Part shown: positions 45,901 through 60,257 of the stretch, piece by piece
Layout: every line of letters begins with the position of its first letter
How positions within the stretch are numbered: the first letter of the stretch is position 1
Assembly (NCBI RefSeq): GCF_964275005.1
Contig: NC_092685.1
Location: 11,371,654-11,435,653 of the forward strand
Length of the DNA: 64,000 bases
DNA from: Diadema setosum
Lineage: Eukaryota; Echinodermata; Echinoidea; Diadematoida; Diadematidae
Reading direction: 5' to 3'
Translations under genes and position numbers: made by a program
The notes under the pieces: generated by a model
Database searches by the model: none
What the model was told of the DNA's origin: nothing
What the model saw: only the letters and a program-made list of their open reading frames with translations

Positions 45901-48900
45901 TTCTGGCTTTATTTTTACTCAATATCAGAGAAACTTGTAGCATGCAGCACCATATAGCTCAAACATTGTTCAGCAATTTTTTTAGTCCTGATCTCTTGGT
46001 GGAGACTAGGCTAACATAGGCTTCTCATGATTCTTTTAAAAAATGTATTCAACCACAGGTCATCTTGTCAGATGCCAACACACCGGGCGAAGGTGAACAC
46101 AAGATCATGGACTACATTCGTCGACAGCGAGGTGGGTAATTTTTGTTGCTTTTTTTCCGGCTTTCCATTGGTATATTGTCATTTTTTTTTATTCGCAACA
46201 GAATTGATTTACTATGTTTGCTGCATTGCCCTAGAGTTCCTTGTGCTATCTGTGTAGGCCACTCTTATTTCTAATCAATAATTTGTATTTTTCAAATTCT
46301 TTGTGAGGGTATCTCCATTTGCAAACTTTAATTACTTTGATGTTGTCCTCCAGTCTAACCTCACTCACCGAAAAGGCTTTTAATGGTAGATGTCATGCCT
46401 GATAAAATTTGTTAGAAAATTTATACAGTGACGTAACTTTTGATGATGTGAGGTCCTCTACCGTGAGGGAGATATTCTTCTTCCAGTGGGAGAGGACAGT
46501 GCTGATTGCAATGTCGTAAACTGACGATAGTTTGTCTTCCATCTTACAGCAAATCCTGACCACGACCCGAACACACACCACTGCCTCTGTGGCGCAGATG
46601 GTAAGTACGATCAGATATTCAAATTTAATTTTGCTTTTACAGTACGACCCTGTCAACTGTATGCTTGTGTTTCAAAAATTACAGAAGGTATTTGTTCTCC
46701 AGAGAAAGTTCGTAAGAAGGAAGGTGAGGTGAAAGTGAAATGTAGCCCAAAGTCCTCTCTCTTCAGACTAATTTCTCCTGTAGATGAGTATAATGATTGC
46801 CTGACTGGCAGAAGGGACCTAGCATGAAATTTCGCCCCCAAAATCAAAGGTTGGTTTCTGACATAATTCAACAGAGTTTTGAAAGCTCTTTCATGGAATG
46901 GAACTATCTTTACTTTTTGATTTTTAGAGAGTGCAAGCCTTGAGGCCCGTCTGTCGGGCAGACAGTGACACACAGACACAAATTATACAAAGATGATTTC
47001 ATACTCCCTTCTTGTAATGCAACATTTTTGTTTCAAATGGGCCATTAAAAAAAAGAAAAAAAAAGAAAAAAAATCTTCATTTCAGTCATTTTCCTGAACA
47101 GCAATTTGTTTATAGCATATTTTAACATATTTTGAAACTGTAATTGTGTAGGTCATTATCAATGTTGTGTTTGAAAGTCTTTTACGTAATGGTTGAATAG
47201 CAGTGACAGATATGACAAAGTTTGTACCAGAGGTGTGCACATTTCTTGTGTGTAGCACATTACTGTATAAAAGAATATGTGGACCAAAATTTCCTGAACT
47301 GATAAGTGCAGTACCACAAACAATGATGCTTTTAAGGCATTGATATGCCTCAACCTTAGGAAATACCCAGTCTCAATTGCCTTTCATTTTCACATCTTTA
47401 CATCCCAATGAGGATATTTCTCACCTTTTTATGCCTCCGCCACGAAGTGGTGCCGGAGGCATTATGTTTTCAGGTTGTCCGTCCGTCCGTACGTCCGTCC
47501 GCATTCGTTTACGCGATGACTGGAATTTTACCAAACTTGGTCCAAGTATAAAGTATGATGGGGCAATTACTTGATTAGATTTTGGGTGAAATCGGCCGAA
47601 GGTCAAAGGTCAAAGGTCAAGGTCAAATCATGAAATTGTATCCGTTTACGCGATAACTCAAGACTGGATTGAGCAAATTTCACCAAACTTTGTCTGAGGA
47701 TGATGTATGATGGGGCAATTACATGTTAGTTTTTTTAGTGAAATTGGACAGAGGTCAAAGGTCAAAGATCAAGGTCAAATCCTAAAATTTATCTGTTTAC
47801 GTGATAACTCAAAACTGGATGAAGTAGCTTTCACCAAACTTGGTCCAAGGATGATGTATGATGGGGCAATTAGTTGAGGAGATTTTAGTGACATTGGCAA
47901 GAGGTCAAAGGTCAAAAGGTCAAGGTCAAATGCTAAAAATGTTGCTATTTCCCCCATATCTATGCAATGCCCGAAGGTATTTTATTGAAACTTAGTGTAG
48001 ACATGAACTACTGCGTAAAGATTCTCCAGAGAGATTTTCATGTCATAAGGTCATAGGTCAAAAGGTCAAAGGTTAGGTGAAAATGTTGCAATTTCACTTT
48101 TCTCGCAAATGGTTTAATGTATCTTCATAGAACTTGGTACATATGCATGTACTGACTGGCAGGGATTATCTAGGGAATTTAGGGGTCATGGGTCAGTATG
48201 TAGTCAGGGGTGAAAGGTCAAGGTCAACTCCTCAAAATTTTACTCTTTCCCTCATATACTAGTGTATATTCAATGCTTGCATTATTAGTTTTAAAACTTA
48301 ATATATACATGTTGTATTACCTAATGGAGATTCTCCGGGAAATTTCCAGAGGTCAAAGGTTAAGGATCAAAGGTTAGGTTTAAATGAAAAAAAAAAAATC
48401 TATTTTGTACTGTAATTACACTCTTTCTTCATACCTTGAAAAGTACTCAATGCATAAACTTATAACAGGGTCGGTCAGAAGTCAAGTAAAAATCCTCAAT
48501 CCCCCAAATATGTTTACCTGCACTCTTAGACAATTATAGCAAACCCAGTTTGAGGAAAGTGAACGTTCATTCAATACATTTCTGACAAACCTGTCATATC
48601 AGTATTTTGCCAGTTATGTGAAACTGTCATCACACATTGTGAAGACATTGTACTATACACCTATTGGGAGAATCATGCATTATGGTGGAGGTATCAGTCG
48701 CCATAGTGACATTTCTAGTTTAAAATGTGATTTTCAGGGTATTGGTACACTTTAACATAAATGCACAGGAAGGATAGTACACTGTTAGCACAATTCCCGC
48801 CATGGTGTCAATCTTATGGTAGTGCTCTGATCCAGCACCTTACAATGTAGCACATCATTATGAAGGTCTTGGTTTCACTTTATTCTGACTTTGGGAATTT

Positions 48901-48938
48901 GTGATGATGTGTGCAAAGGAAACAAGCCAAATAGCTCT

Positions 48939-48990
<52 letters not shown>

Positions 48991-51496
48991 TCCAACTCAG
49001 TAAATTGTTGATGGTTTTGCAAGCTCTGTTTGATAGCCAACTGTATGTTTTCCATCTGAAGAGGGCTGCATACCTCTACAGAGTTCATAATAACAAGCAA
49101 TGAGTCATTGAACTGTACATGTCTTTCAAGTATTGTTCAATGGTGTGATCTTTCTCCATTGGCTGGTTCAATCAAGTAGCATACTGTACACATGAATGTA
49201 TGTCATTTATACATGCATAAAATTTGCTATGTACATATATGAATGACCGCAGATCTGACACCGTAACAGAATGCCTGATCACAATTATATATTCATATAT
49301 AATAATATATATATTCACATACATTGTATATATTCATATATTCATATAATCATATATTCATATATTCATATATTCATATATTCATATATTCATATATTCA
49401 TATATTCATATATTCATATAGTCCTATATGTAGTATGGACCTGTTGATCATTTGTGATTATTTGTAATTATTTGTAATTATACAGTTACAGACAAGCCTG
49501 ATTTCACATAGACCATGTACAAAATACAGCCGGGCCAAAGGCGGGGCCTAAGGCCGGACCCAAGGCCACGGGCCTTAGCCCGGAACCAGGGGCCCAGAGC
49601 CCAAGTGGGCCCAGGCCCAGGGGCCCATAGCCCAAGTGGGCCCAGGCCCAATGGCCCAGGGGCCCACGGGGCCCAAGGCCGGGCCGAGGCCAGGAGCCTA
49701 AGTGCTGGCCCAAGGCAGGGGGCCCAGCCAGGGGCCACCAGACTGAGACCACTAAGAGTACCAGTCATGACTTGCTGTGATAATGATGTGACAGGCCTGT
49801 GCATACACATATTATGTAAATACACTGTACAGGGCTGTGCATATTATGTAAATACACTGTGCACTAACTATACACAGTCATGACTTGCTGTGATAATGAT
49901 GTGACAGGCCTGTGCATACACATATTATGTAAATACACTGTACAGGGCTTTGCATATTATGTAAATACACTGTACGCTAACTATACACAGTCCAGTCGCT
50001 GTATAAAGCGCGACAGGGCTGCACCTGAGCAGCCCACAACACAGAGCAAACACAAAGCAAATTTTATGATTGCATTTAGTTTTGATACTTGACATCATTT
50101 TTTGTCACCTCAAATGCATCAAAGACAATCTTTATTAATGAGACTTCATACCGTACCTGTTTTCCTGGGGTTATTTGTGGGAATTCTCCGATCTGGGTAC
50201 TATTCGCAAATCTAACAACATGTGAAAATATCAACTCCTGATCATGTAACGTGCATGTGTACATTTCTGTGTTCACTGCTGTATTCCATGAACATGAATT
50301 CAACAACTACTGTTATATCCTGTAATATGAGCTGCCAGGACAAAACTCACATACGCTCTGATTCTGTGTAGCAATCACTTTCAAAGCAATGTATTGATAC
50401 ATTTCTGCCAGCTAAAAATTCTTAAATGTCGGTTCACCCATGTGAACGGGTACAGAAACTGAAGCCTAGGTGGTGGGTTAAGCAGAATTGCTGCTGTCCT
50501 TACAGTCCCACTCATATGTTTTCATGTTAGTCTAATGCTAGTTTGTGGCAATAAGAGAGTGTGCCAAGCAGTTTGCCAAGCAGGGATTCAGCTGGATGTC
50601 GAAAGTGATTAGCCATTCTGATACTTGAATTTAACAATACCATTTAACAATTCCATACCACCTAAAACCCCAACCCTATCAAATTCTTTAGAATTTCTGC
50701 TATCAAAACAATGATAGGATAATCTGCAGATAAAGTAGATTTTTTCTGTCACAAATCTGCTGTTACTGTGTTATTACCTCCGCCCAGGGGGAAGGTTATG
50801 TTTTCGTTACCGTTGGTTGGTTTGTTTGTTAGTTAGTTTGTCTGTGTGCAAAATAACTCAAAAAGTAGGTAACGAATTTGGATGAAACTTGCAGGAAAGG
50901 TTTAGATTGATACAAGTAACAGATGATCAAATTTTGTTAGTGATCTGAGAATTTTGGAGGAATTTATGAAGGATTTTTGATATTTTGGCAGGTAGGGTCA
51001 ATGAACTTGGGAGTTCAGGCTGCGCGTATTTGAGGTTTGCATGCGCGCACTAGTGCGTGCTCTAGTTTCTGCTAGGGCGAGGCGCGCCCTGCAGCTGAGG
51101 GTTTATGACGTAACAAAGGCTTCTATATTGGGAAATTGGGCGACTTTCAGCACACAATGCTATAAGTGTGTTTGGGTGGAAATCACTTCTATGGAAGAAC
51201 AAGATCAGTGGTGGAAATGAGCTGCATGCTTGGTGGAGGTCTGCGCTCTCAGAGTGCTTCTGTAGTTTTGAATGTCTTCCTCTGTGAAAAATGTGAAATC
51301 AATGAAAGGAAAAAATATGGTACCTGGTAAATATTAATAGCTGTGCACATTATTCACACATGTACTACAATGTATACAATGTATGACAGTAGCATCGTAT
51401 TCACTCACAAAAAACACTGATACATGTAAAGGAGTTAAAGAATCAGCAGACATAGTTTCACAAGATGTATTGCAGAGTTCAATTAGTATTAGTATT

Positions 51497-51527
<31 letters not shown>

Positions 51528-54500
51528 GTAGTAGTAGTAGTAGTAGTAGTAGTAATAGTAGAAGTAGCAATGATAATAATAATGATAATAGTGGCTACTT
51601 GTATAGTGCACAGGTCCGCTTTTTAGTGCTCATGGCGCTTCATAAATGAAAAGATAGATATAACACATGTTCAAGCATGACAACAGAGAAGAAAATGGCA
51701 AACAACAACAAACACATACCAGATAAAGAATACAATTGTTCCGAACATTATAGACTGCAATTATAGTCCTCAGTGTGAGAGGAATAGGTAACGTTTTGAA
51801 GTTTGGATTTGAATGTTTCTGTAGATGACAATTATAGCTGTACACACAGAGAAAATGTTCCAGTTAAAGAGGAACGTAGTCATACAAAGTGTATGTATTT
51901 CACATTTTTCAGTATTTTCAATCTTTCATATCCATATGCAATGGGCATAATGGACTCATTTGCATATCATTTGCATAGTATGCTATCATGGGGTGTGAAA
52001 GTATGCTGAGTGTTGACATATAGGTCATCCACTCATTGTATCCCCCGAACAGAGTTCGGAGGATACTATGGATTTGGCCTCGTTGCACCGCGTCCGCCGC
52101 AGAGATTTTCTTGTGAGCACTCTACTGGCTGCAGTTCTTCTTAGATCATCTTCAAATTTGGCATGAAGGTGTGTTATGGTAAAACGAAGATGCCTATTGT
52201 TTTTGGTGATGGTGCCCTCGCTTCTTCCGTCTTTATACATGGAAAAAGTAAATTTAACAGGGTCTGTTTGTGTGTGCGACGCTGGCCTTGCTTCGTGACC
52301 AATTTTTTTTTATGCCTCCGCCAACGGAGTGGCCGGAGGCATTATGTTTTCGGGTCGTCCGTCCGTACGTACGTACATCCCATTTTGTTTTTGTTGATAT
52401 CTCAAGAACCGTGTGGTGGTTTTACATCAAACTTGGTATGAGGGTATATCCTGGGGGGATAATACTTTGTTTGGATTTTAGGGTCACGGGGTCGAAGGTC
52501 AAAGGTCACAGGTTATTTTGTGAAAAAAAAAGTTGAAAATTCATGTTTTTCTCCATATCTCGCAAATGGTTCAAGGTATCTTCATGGAACTTAGTATATA
52601 TGCTTGTTCCAATGGGCAGTGATTATCTAGGGAAGTTGGGGGTCATGGTTCAAAGGTCAGGGGTCAAAGGTCAAGGTCAACTCCTCAAAATATCACTACT
52701 TTCCTTATGGTTATGCAATGCCTGAAGGTTTTTTTTTAAAAACTTAATGTATGCATGTATTACCTGATATATATTCTGTGGGAAGTTTCTTGCCAAAAGG
52801 TCAAAGGTCAAAAGGTCAAAGGTCAAGTGAAAGTGTTGAATTGCACTTTTTCCTCCATATCTCAAAAGTAACTCAAGGTATCATCATGAAACTTACATAT
52901 TTATGCATGTTCAACCTAACAGTGATTCTCTTTGGAACTGTGAGGTCAAAGGTCAAAGGCCAGGTTTAGATAATGCTATTTTCCCATTTGATACTGAAAT
53001 TATACTTTTTCTCAATACCTTGAAAATTACTCAATGCATAAACTTATAAAAGGGTCAAAAGTCAAGTAAAAATCATTAGTTCCCCAATTACCTGCACTCT
53101 GACATTTCTAATCATTCATCCAATTGAACCTAGTTCTAGGAAAGTGAACATTCAGCACATTTGTGGCAAACCTGTCATTTTAATATTTTGCCAATTGTGT
53201 GAAACTGTCATCACACATTGTCAAGACATTGTACTATAGACCTATTAGGAGAACCATGCATTATGGCAGAGGCATATCAGTCGCCGTAGCGATATATCTA
53301 GTTTTTTTTTTTTTAATTTAACGCCAGGTGATTATATGTATAGTATGTTTCTGGTCACAATATATGACAAGGGATTGAAAAATGAAGATTATGGATAAGT
53401 GCATGAGTTAGGTAATGATTAATTGCGATTTTAATTTTTTCAAATCAACAGCTGATCTGATTATGTTGGGTGAGTACCATCAAACTTTTCATATTCTTCT
53501 CTAGTTTATCATATGTTCCTTTATCATGTTGTTTGTTGTGATTTTAAGCCTTGCAGGAGTATTACAGTACATACAACTGTGTATGGAAATAAACAACAGT
53601 TGCAAAGGGGTATATCCCAAACTGCTTCATGCTTTTTCTCAGATACCTTTCACTATATGTAAGCAAAGTCACAATGATGTCATGGGGGCTACCAAGTTCT
53701 TCAGGGCTGAAAGTTGTGCCTGCTCTTTGCATTTTATAGTGTATGTGCTTCTTGTATACCAATGGAAATTGCATGTGACTACTTTAATGCAATATGCATC
53801 GGTCTCCATGGAGATAGGTAATACATTATCATTCTCACAAAGAAATGTGAAGAGAACGGTTTGGTTAAGACTGCTTGCAGAAAAACAAACTGCTTCAATT
53901 TTGCCTTGTCCTTAATTTAGTCCACAGCTCGCTAGACGTTATATTGTATATGGCTTCTGTCTGCCATCATTGAATAAAGTTTGTACACATGAGTGTATTC
54001 ACATACATCGGCATACAGACTTTGAAGAAAGATGTTTAAGTTGTCTGAATCATTGATGATTTTTGGTTTACTTTAAAGCAAGGAATGTGTCTTAGATATT
54101 CAACATGCACCCATTAGATTTACAGTTGTTTTTGGTTGTTTGTTTTTTTTTTTCACACTGGGAAAACAATGTTCTACATACTAAATCAGTGAAGACATTT
54201 TACCATGTGTCTTGTGTGATAGTTAGGAAAACAAAAATCTCTTCTGATCGTGTATGTAGGTCTGGCAACTCACGAGGTGAACTTCACCATCATTCGGGAG
54301 GAGTTCAAGCCAAACCAGAGGAGACCCTGTGAGCTGTGCAATCAGGAAGGTAAAAACGGTTACACTAACCTCACAATTCATATATATATTTTCTAGTAGT
54401 GGAATTTTTATCATTATTACCTCCACCAAAAATGTTATGTTTTTGTTGTCTGTGTGCCTGTTTGCAAGGTAACTCAAAAAGTTGGGGAATGGATTTCGAT

Positions 54501-57500
54501 GAAATGTGCAGAAAATTTTGATCATGACACAGGGAATAGATGAGTAAAATCTGGTAGTGATCTGGGAATTCTTATGAATTTTTGAGAGACTTTTTTTAAT
54601 ATTTTGGCAAATAGGGTCATTGAACTCGGGAGTTCAACTGCGCGTATATGTGGTTTGCGTACGCCCACTGAAGCGCGTGGTTACTGGTCTGCTGCTTCAG
54701 GCGCTGTGCAGCGGGAAGCTGACATGATGAGGTAAACAGAAGGCTTCTTTATCATTTGGAAATTGGACGATTTTCATCATGCGTGTATTGACCGATTCTG
54801 TGACACGCTATGTGTATTTTTGGCATGGGCAGCGCCATTACTGCGGTGTATCAGCCGACCCCCCCTTCCCACTCCTCACCCCTCTCCCTACATTAGCACG
54901 CGCGCAGAATGAAAAACTGCTTTAGCCAATGGGCGTCTCGTACTGAGTGCGCGAATGCTTGCTTAGTGCGCGAACCTTTGTTACAAGTGCGCGATGAACA
55001 TGTTGCCCGGGGGGTGGGGGAGAGCAGGGGGGGTCGGCTGAGACACCGCAATTTGAGCTCATGGCTGCGCCCAGTGCCATAAAATGTCTGCTGCCCTCAA
55101 CGAACCCGAATCGGTCAATAGGTGGTAATGAGCTTGCTCTGGTGGAGGTTGGGTTGAAGGATTGGCCGAGGAGGCAAAAAAAAAACCAAAAACAAAACAA
55201 AGCAATACTAGAAAAGTACTCTCCAAGTGATGTGCTTTTGTAGTTATTTTTTTTAATTTTTATTCATTTATTTTTTATTTTTTACTGAACTAGTGTAATC
55301 ACTTTTTACATATATTTGATGTCCAATTTTGTACTGTATTTTCATTAAGTGATAAAAGCAGCGTGTGTAACCCAATTTACTGTGTGTGTAAATCTGTTGT
55401 TGTTTTTCTTTATCTACTGCTGTCATCAGCCTCACCCGTCGTGATGTGTTATATAATTCTGTAATTTTTTACTTTTATTTCTCTCTGTGCAGGTCATGAA
55501 ATGAAGGAATGCCAGGGTCTGCCAAAGGAGAGGGCAAATGAGGTGAGAAATTGACTGTAATCAATGTGAGTCCAAGTTTAAAGCTGAAATTGAAGCAGAA
55601 CAACCATTTCTTGAATTTCCATGAGGACCTCATTTTTAAATGTTTTTTCGTTGTAAGGCATCAGCCATAGAACAACAAAATTCAGCAATTTTTTTTTAAA
55701 GTATAGTCACTGACAAGTGTCCTATCAGAGAATGAGCATTTTTCATATGTAGTCTTTTTGTTTGCTATGTGTATTCTGATCTTGCTCTTTAACTCTGGAA
55801 AGAAAATGTATTACATTCTGGTAATAGCTGAAATGGTATATTATGTCTTCTTCACCTCTCAGCTGGATACGGTGCCAGTCGCCATGGGAGCCGAAACAGA
55901 ATTCATATTCCTGAGACTCAACGTTCTCAAAGAGGCAAGTAGATATTTTTTTTAAAAAGTGATTTTCATGCCATTTTTGATAAAACTGTCAACAAGGAGA
56001 AATGTTGGAGAAGCATATCCTGACCAGGTTTGGTATTGCAGGGTTTCTTTCTCGTAAAGTCAAAGTGAACTTTCATTCATTGTGTCCTAATTTGAAGCAG
56101 ATGTCTACCAAGTTCTTCTTGAATCTCATAAAGTTTCATCTGTGGAGAGTGGCAGACATCAATGCGGTATATTCAGCCTTTTTTTTTTCTCTCAAATCCA
56201 ATATCAATTAGACTATGCTAACCAAACCCCTGATAAGCTGTTCACTTTCATGTCAAATTTACCTTTCCTCTGTCATCTATGAGGTTGACATATGTTGGCA
56301 AATGTCATACTGGTGTGTCTTATGTGAACTTCATGTTATGACCATGAATTGACTGTTGCATTGTAATTTTCTGACATGTTATGGATGGATTGCATTTTGT
56401 ACATAAATAGAATTTGAAATACTGTAAAAGTGGATATTTTGGCAGAACTAATTTAGTGCTTGGCCGAGTAAGAAGAGTTTCGTGTGTTTTTAATTCCGTG
56501 GAGTCAAGACATGAGCTACTGGAACTTATGGCAAGCAAAGATATTCGCGAGCTTTTATTTTTGTGCTAGTTTCTAGTTGTGTGAAATGCACAAAATTTTC
56601 ACTTTTACAGTATTATGTGAACCTCCGTATGTTTACAAACTTGTGATGTATTGTGTATAAGTGCTCTCTCTAATTGTCAAGCTTGCTCAATATCTTTTTG
56701 ATAAAACCATTTCTCTTCAGAAGACTAGTTCTCATCATGCAAATTGTAACTCATCTAGGTCATTGCTCTGAAATTCTCTTCTACCACAGTACCTGGAGAA
56801 GGAGCTATGGATGACTGGACTGCCCTTTCCATTTGATCTGGAGGTAAAATATAGGGAATCCCCCTTGAGGCTTTGTCTTGTGCAAATAACGATGTGACTT
56901 CATGTATATTTCTTACACATGACATTTTCGTATCATTGAGCTGATGACATATTGAATGTGTGGTAATGTTGGTGTGAGCAGATCATGAATGTCCTCTGTT
57001 GTTGTGGTAACAATAATTTGCATTTTGAAAAAAAGAAAATTACTGAATTTTATTCTCAGTCGTTGATATTTAAGTATTCAAACTAATGTGGATGAGCAAG
57101 ATCGGAAGGAAATCATTTCTTTCTAGGAATATACATGTGCAAGCTGGAAATGAATCTTTGTGGGTTTGATGTGTTGGACTTGTACAATAAGATTCCACTT
57201 ACTGAAGATATTGTGTCAGAAATATTATTGTTACGATCATTGTTATGGAACTTGTTGCTTTGTACTTTTTGCCTTTTAGTTTATGCTAGTACCTCAACAA
57301 TAAAGCTTCTTCATGACATAATATCATTTGAAGCTTTTTTTTTTTTTATGCGTGGACCATCATTGGCAATCATTTCTTTCACGACAGAGGGCCATAGATG
57401 ACTGGGTCTTCATGTGTTTCTTTGTCGGCAACGACTTTCTGCCACACTTGCCATCTTTGGAGATCAGGTAATCTATTTAAAGTCTCATTACCTACTCTTC

Positions 57501-60223
57501 ACTTGGGGATGCTTTCTTGATGTGATATGAAATGTAGCTGCCCAATCTTTAGTGTAGAAAATATCAAGTTCTATTTTCTTGTATGTTTTCTTCAGACCAA
57601 CATTTAATTCTTTCATTATTTTCCTAACATGATGATGCAAGTCTGGGCATATTTGACTTTCATGTAGTGTGTGGTGGAATAATATCTGAATCTGTGTTGA
57701 GTTCATGCGGTGTTGATATTTTATATATAATATATCTATCCTTGTTACAGGCTGATGTATGATTTTCAAGGAGCAAGTAGAAATGGTATTTAACAGGACA
57801 TTCCCCACTGTTTAAATTTACAATTACAAAAGTATTTTGAATAAGGAAGGAGTACTTTTGTGGAGTGAGTGTGCAGCTATGAATAGATGCTATGCTGTAG
57901 CTCTATGTAATATTAAAAGTTACTGTCGACCATGTGAAAAGTGGCTAATTTTTTTGTTTTTTTGTTTTTTTTTGTGTCTTTCACTTGGAATATTTCAATA
58001 CAGAGCTGCAGGAATTGTGCGTATTCTTGATAACATTTGCCATGATTTAATATCTACAAGTCACAGAAAATCAGTTCGGGGAGTATTTGCACTGAGTGTT
58101 CCAACTTGCATGTTTGTTTGTTTTTTCTTTACTTTTCTGATGCCTGAAGGGAGGGAGCAATTGACCGTTTGATACGCCTGTACAAGAAAGCTGTTTACAA
58201 AACCAAGGTAAGTGGATTTGAGGCTACTTGCCCAAGGCTGCCACCATTATACCAGTTGCTCTCAATTGACACAGAACTCTCCCTGAGACATAGATATGCC
58301 ATTTTTGGTTAAAATTCTAGGGATTCATTCATTCATATCTGTGTGCACTTATTCTCCAACTTATTCTCAACACGGGCAAAACATTGCAAGTTCTCCTCCA
58401 TTCTTTACTTGACCCGGTCTGGGAACAGATTGATGTTTATTACCCTTTCATATGTATACATGTAGCCTTGACAGACAAAGCCTAAAATATTTAAATTTTC
58501 CCTAAAGCAATTCAACTTTCATGCCATGTGTATTTCATATCCCCATAGCTACTGAATCACCTTTTATATTGGCAAGATGCAAATGTCATTTACTTGGCAT
58601 TTAATGAATTTAGTTCAAACTGCCAAGTGCCTTGTCTATCCGTATTTTCATGTTCATTTATCATGTAACATGCATGTGATAACAGAATTTAGAATATGCC
58701 AGAAGATGATTGTAGCATTCCTTGAATAGATGGACTAGCTTGCCCGTACACGTGTAGTTATGGCTCCACTTTGTCTGAACTTGGCCAGCATTTTCTACAG
58801 AAACTGGTGGTTGATGCAAGTTGTCACTATGTTGTTGCCAGGGTTACCTGACAGAAAATGGAGTTGTCAACCTCAGCCGTGTCCAGCTCATGATGACTGA
58901 CCTCGGAGAAGCGGAGGATGAAATCTTCAAGAAGCGACGAGTCACTGAACTGGGGTTCAGGCAGAGGAACAAAGAAAAGAAGAGGCGGATGCAGCAGGTA
59001 GTAATGATGATGATGATGATGAGTTGATGGTGGTAATGAAGGTGATGATGATAATGGTGATGATGATGGTGGTGACATTGATGCTGACGATGATGGCAAT
59101 GATAGCAATGATGGTGATGATGATGATGACTGATGGGTCTCAATTAGTAATATTGGTTTAGACTATAGTTGACTTGAAATCAATATAAGTTGAGTGAGAT
59201 GATAGAGTATGTTGGAGATGCACATTATAAGTCCACATCATATCCATTATGGTTTCTTTTTAGGATATCAAACGAAGGAATTTTTCGAAACTTTTTTGTA
59301 TTGAACAAATGTTAAACAAAGATTTATGACATACATTTAAAAAAAAATTCATGCTTTGTGATTACTAATCCTCTCAGTTTGGCTCAAAATTCATGCTTTG
59401 AGATCAAATGTTAGAAGGCCAAAAGTTGTAATTGAACATTTATGAGGGAATGTACTCCATGTGAAGCATCATATGAAATTTGTGTTCTTGTTCCTTAGCA
59501 ATGAATTTAGTAATGCTGCTCATACTGTAGTATTAATGCACATGTTGTCATCGTCTTTTCACTTGCCACGTGTTTTGCTGTGAGCATGACCTTCTGTTTC
59601 CTCATATCTGCTTGTCCACAAATTTTACAGTCTGCTCCAGCTTTCGTTCCTGGTGGTGTACTGGCCCCAACAGTGAGTACAATGTCTCTCCACCTTACCC
59701 AATAATCTACTAGTAGTAGTGCAGTGATGTACTTCACATCAGCAGTGCTTCTTGGAGACTACCTTTCTTAACTTCACAGAGTTGTGAATGAAAGGAAGTA
59801 AAATTGGGTACAGGATAACTTTCAGGATAACTTCAAATTCATTTGACATTTCTGTCCCATTATTACCATTATTATTATTCTGTGGTAATCTCCTAGTCTG
59901 CCGAGGCAGCGAAAAGTCAAGTCAGTGGCTGTAAGCCCAAAGGTCTTGACACCAAAGTATATCAGCTGAATTTTGTGTATTTTACCACTTTACTGGAATA
60001 TCTCCTTTCTCACGGCACGGCCACGACAGCTCCAACAGTCATGTGGTATTGTCATATTTTCCCATCCCTCTCCTCTTCACCTCTTTCCCGCTGCAGGCTG
60101 CAGGTGCCGCGCCTACATCTGGCTCAGCGCAACAGATCCTGGACCAGCGCAAGGAAGCCAGAATGTCATGGAGGGACAGGGCAAACCAGGTAAGATTTGA
60201 AAAAAAAAAAATCTGCAATGTTA

Positions 60224-60257
<34 letters not shown>

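Noticed and set aside
49478..49883. Gly/Pro-rich open frames of 82-122 codons
   Set aside because: Translation of the GGGCCC minisatellite; no recognised domain.
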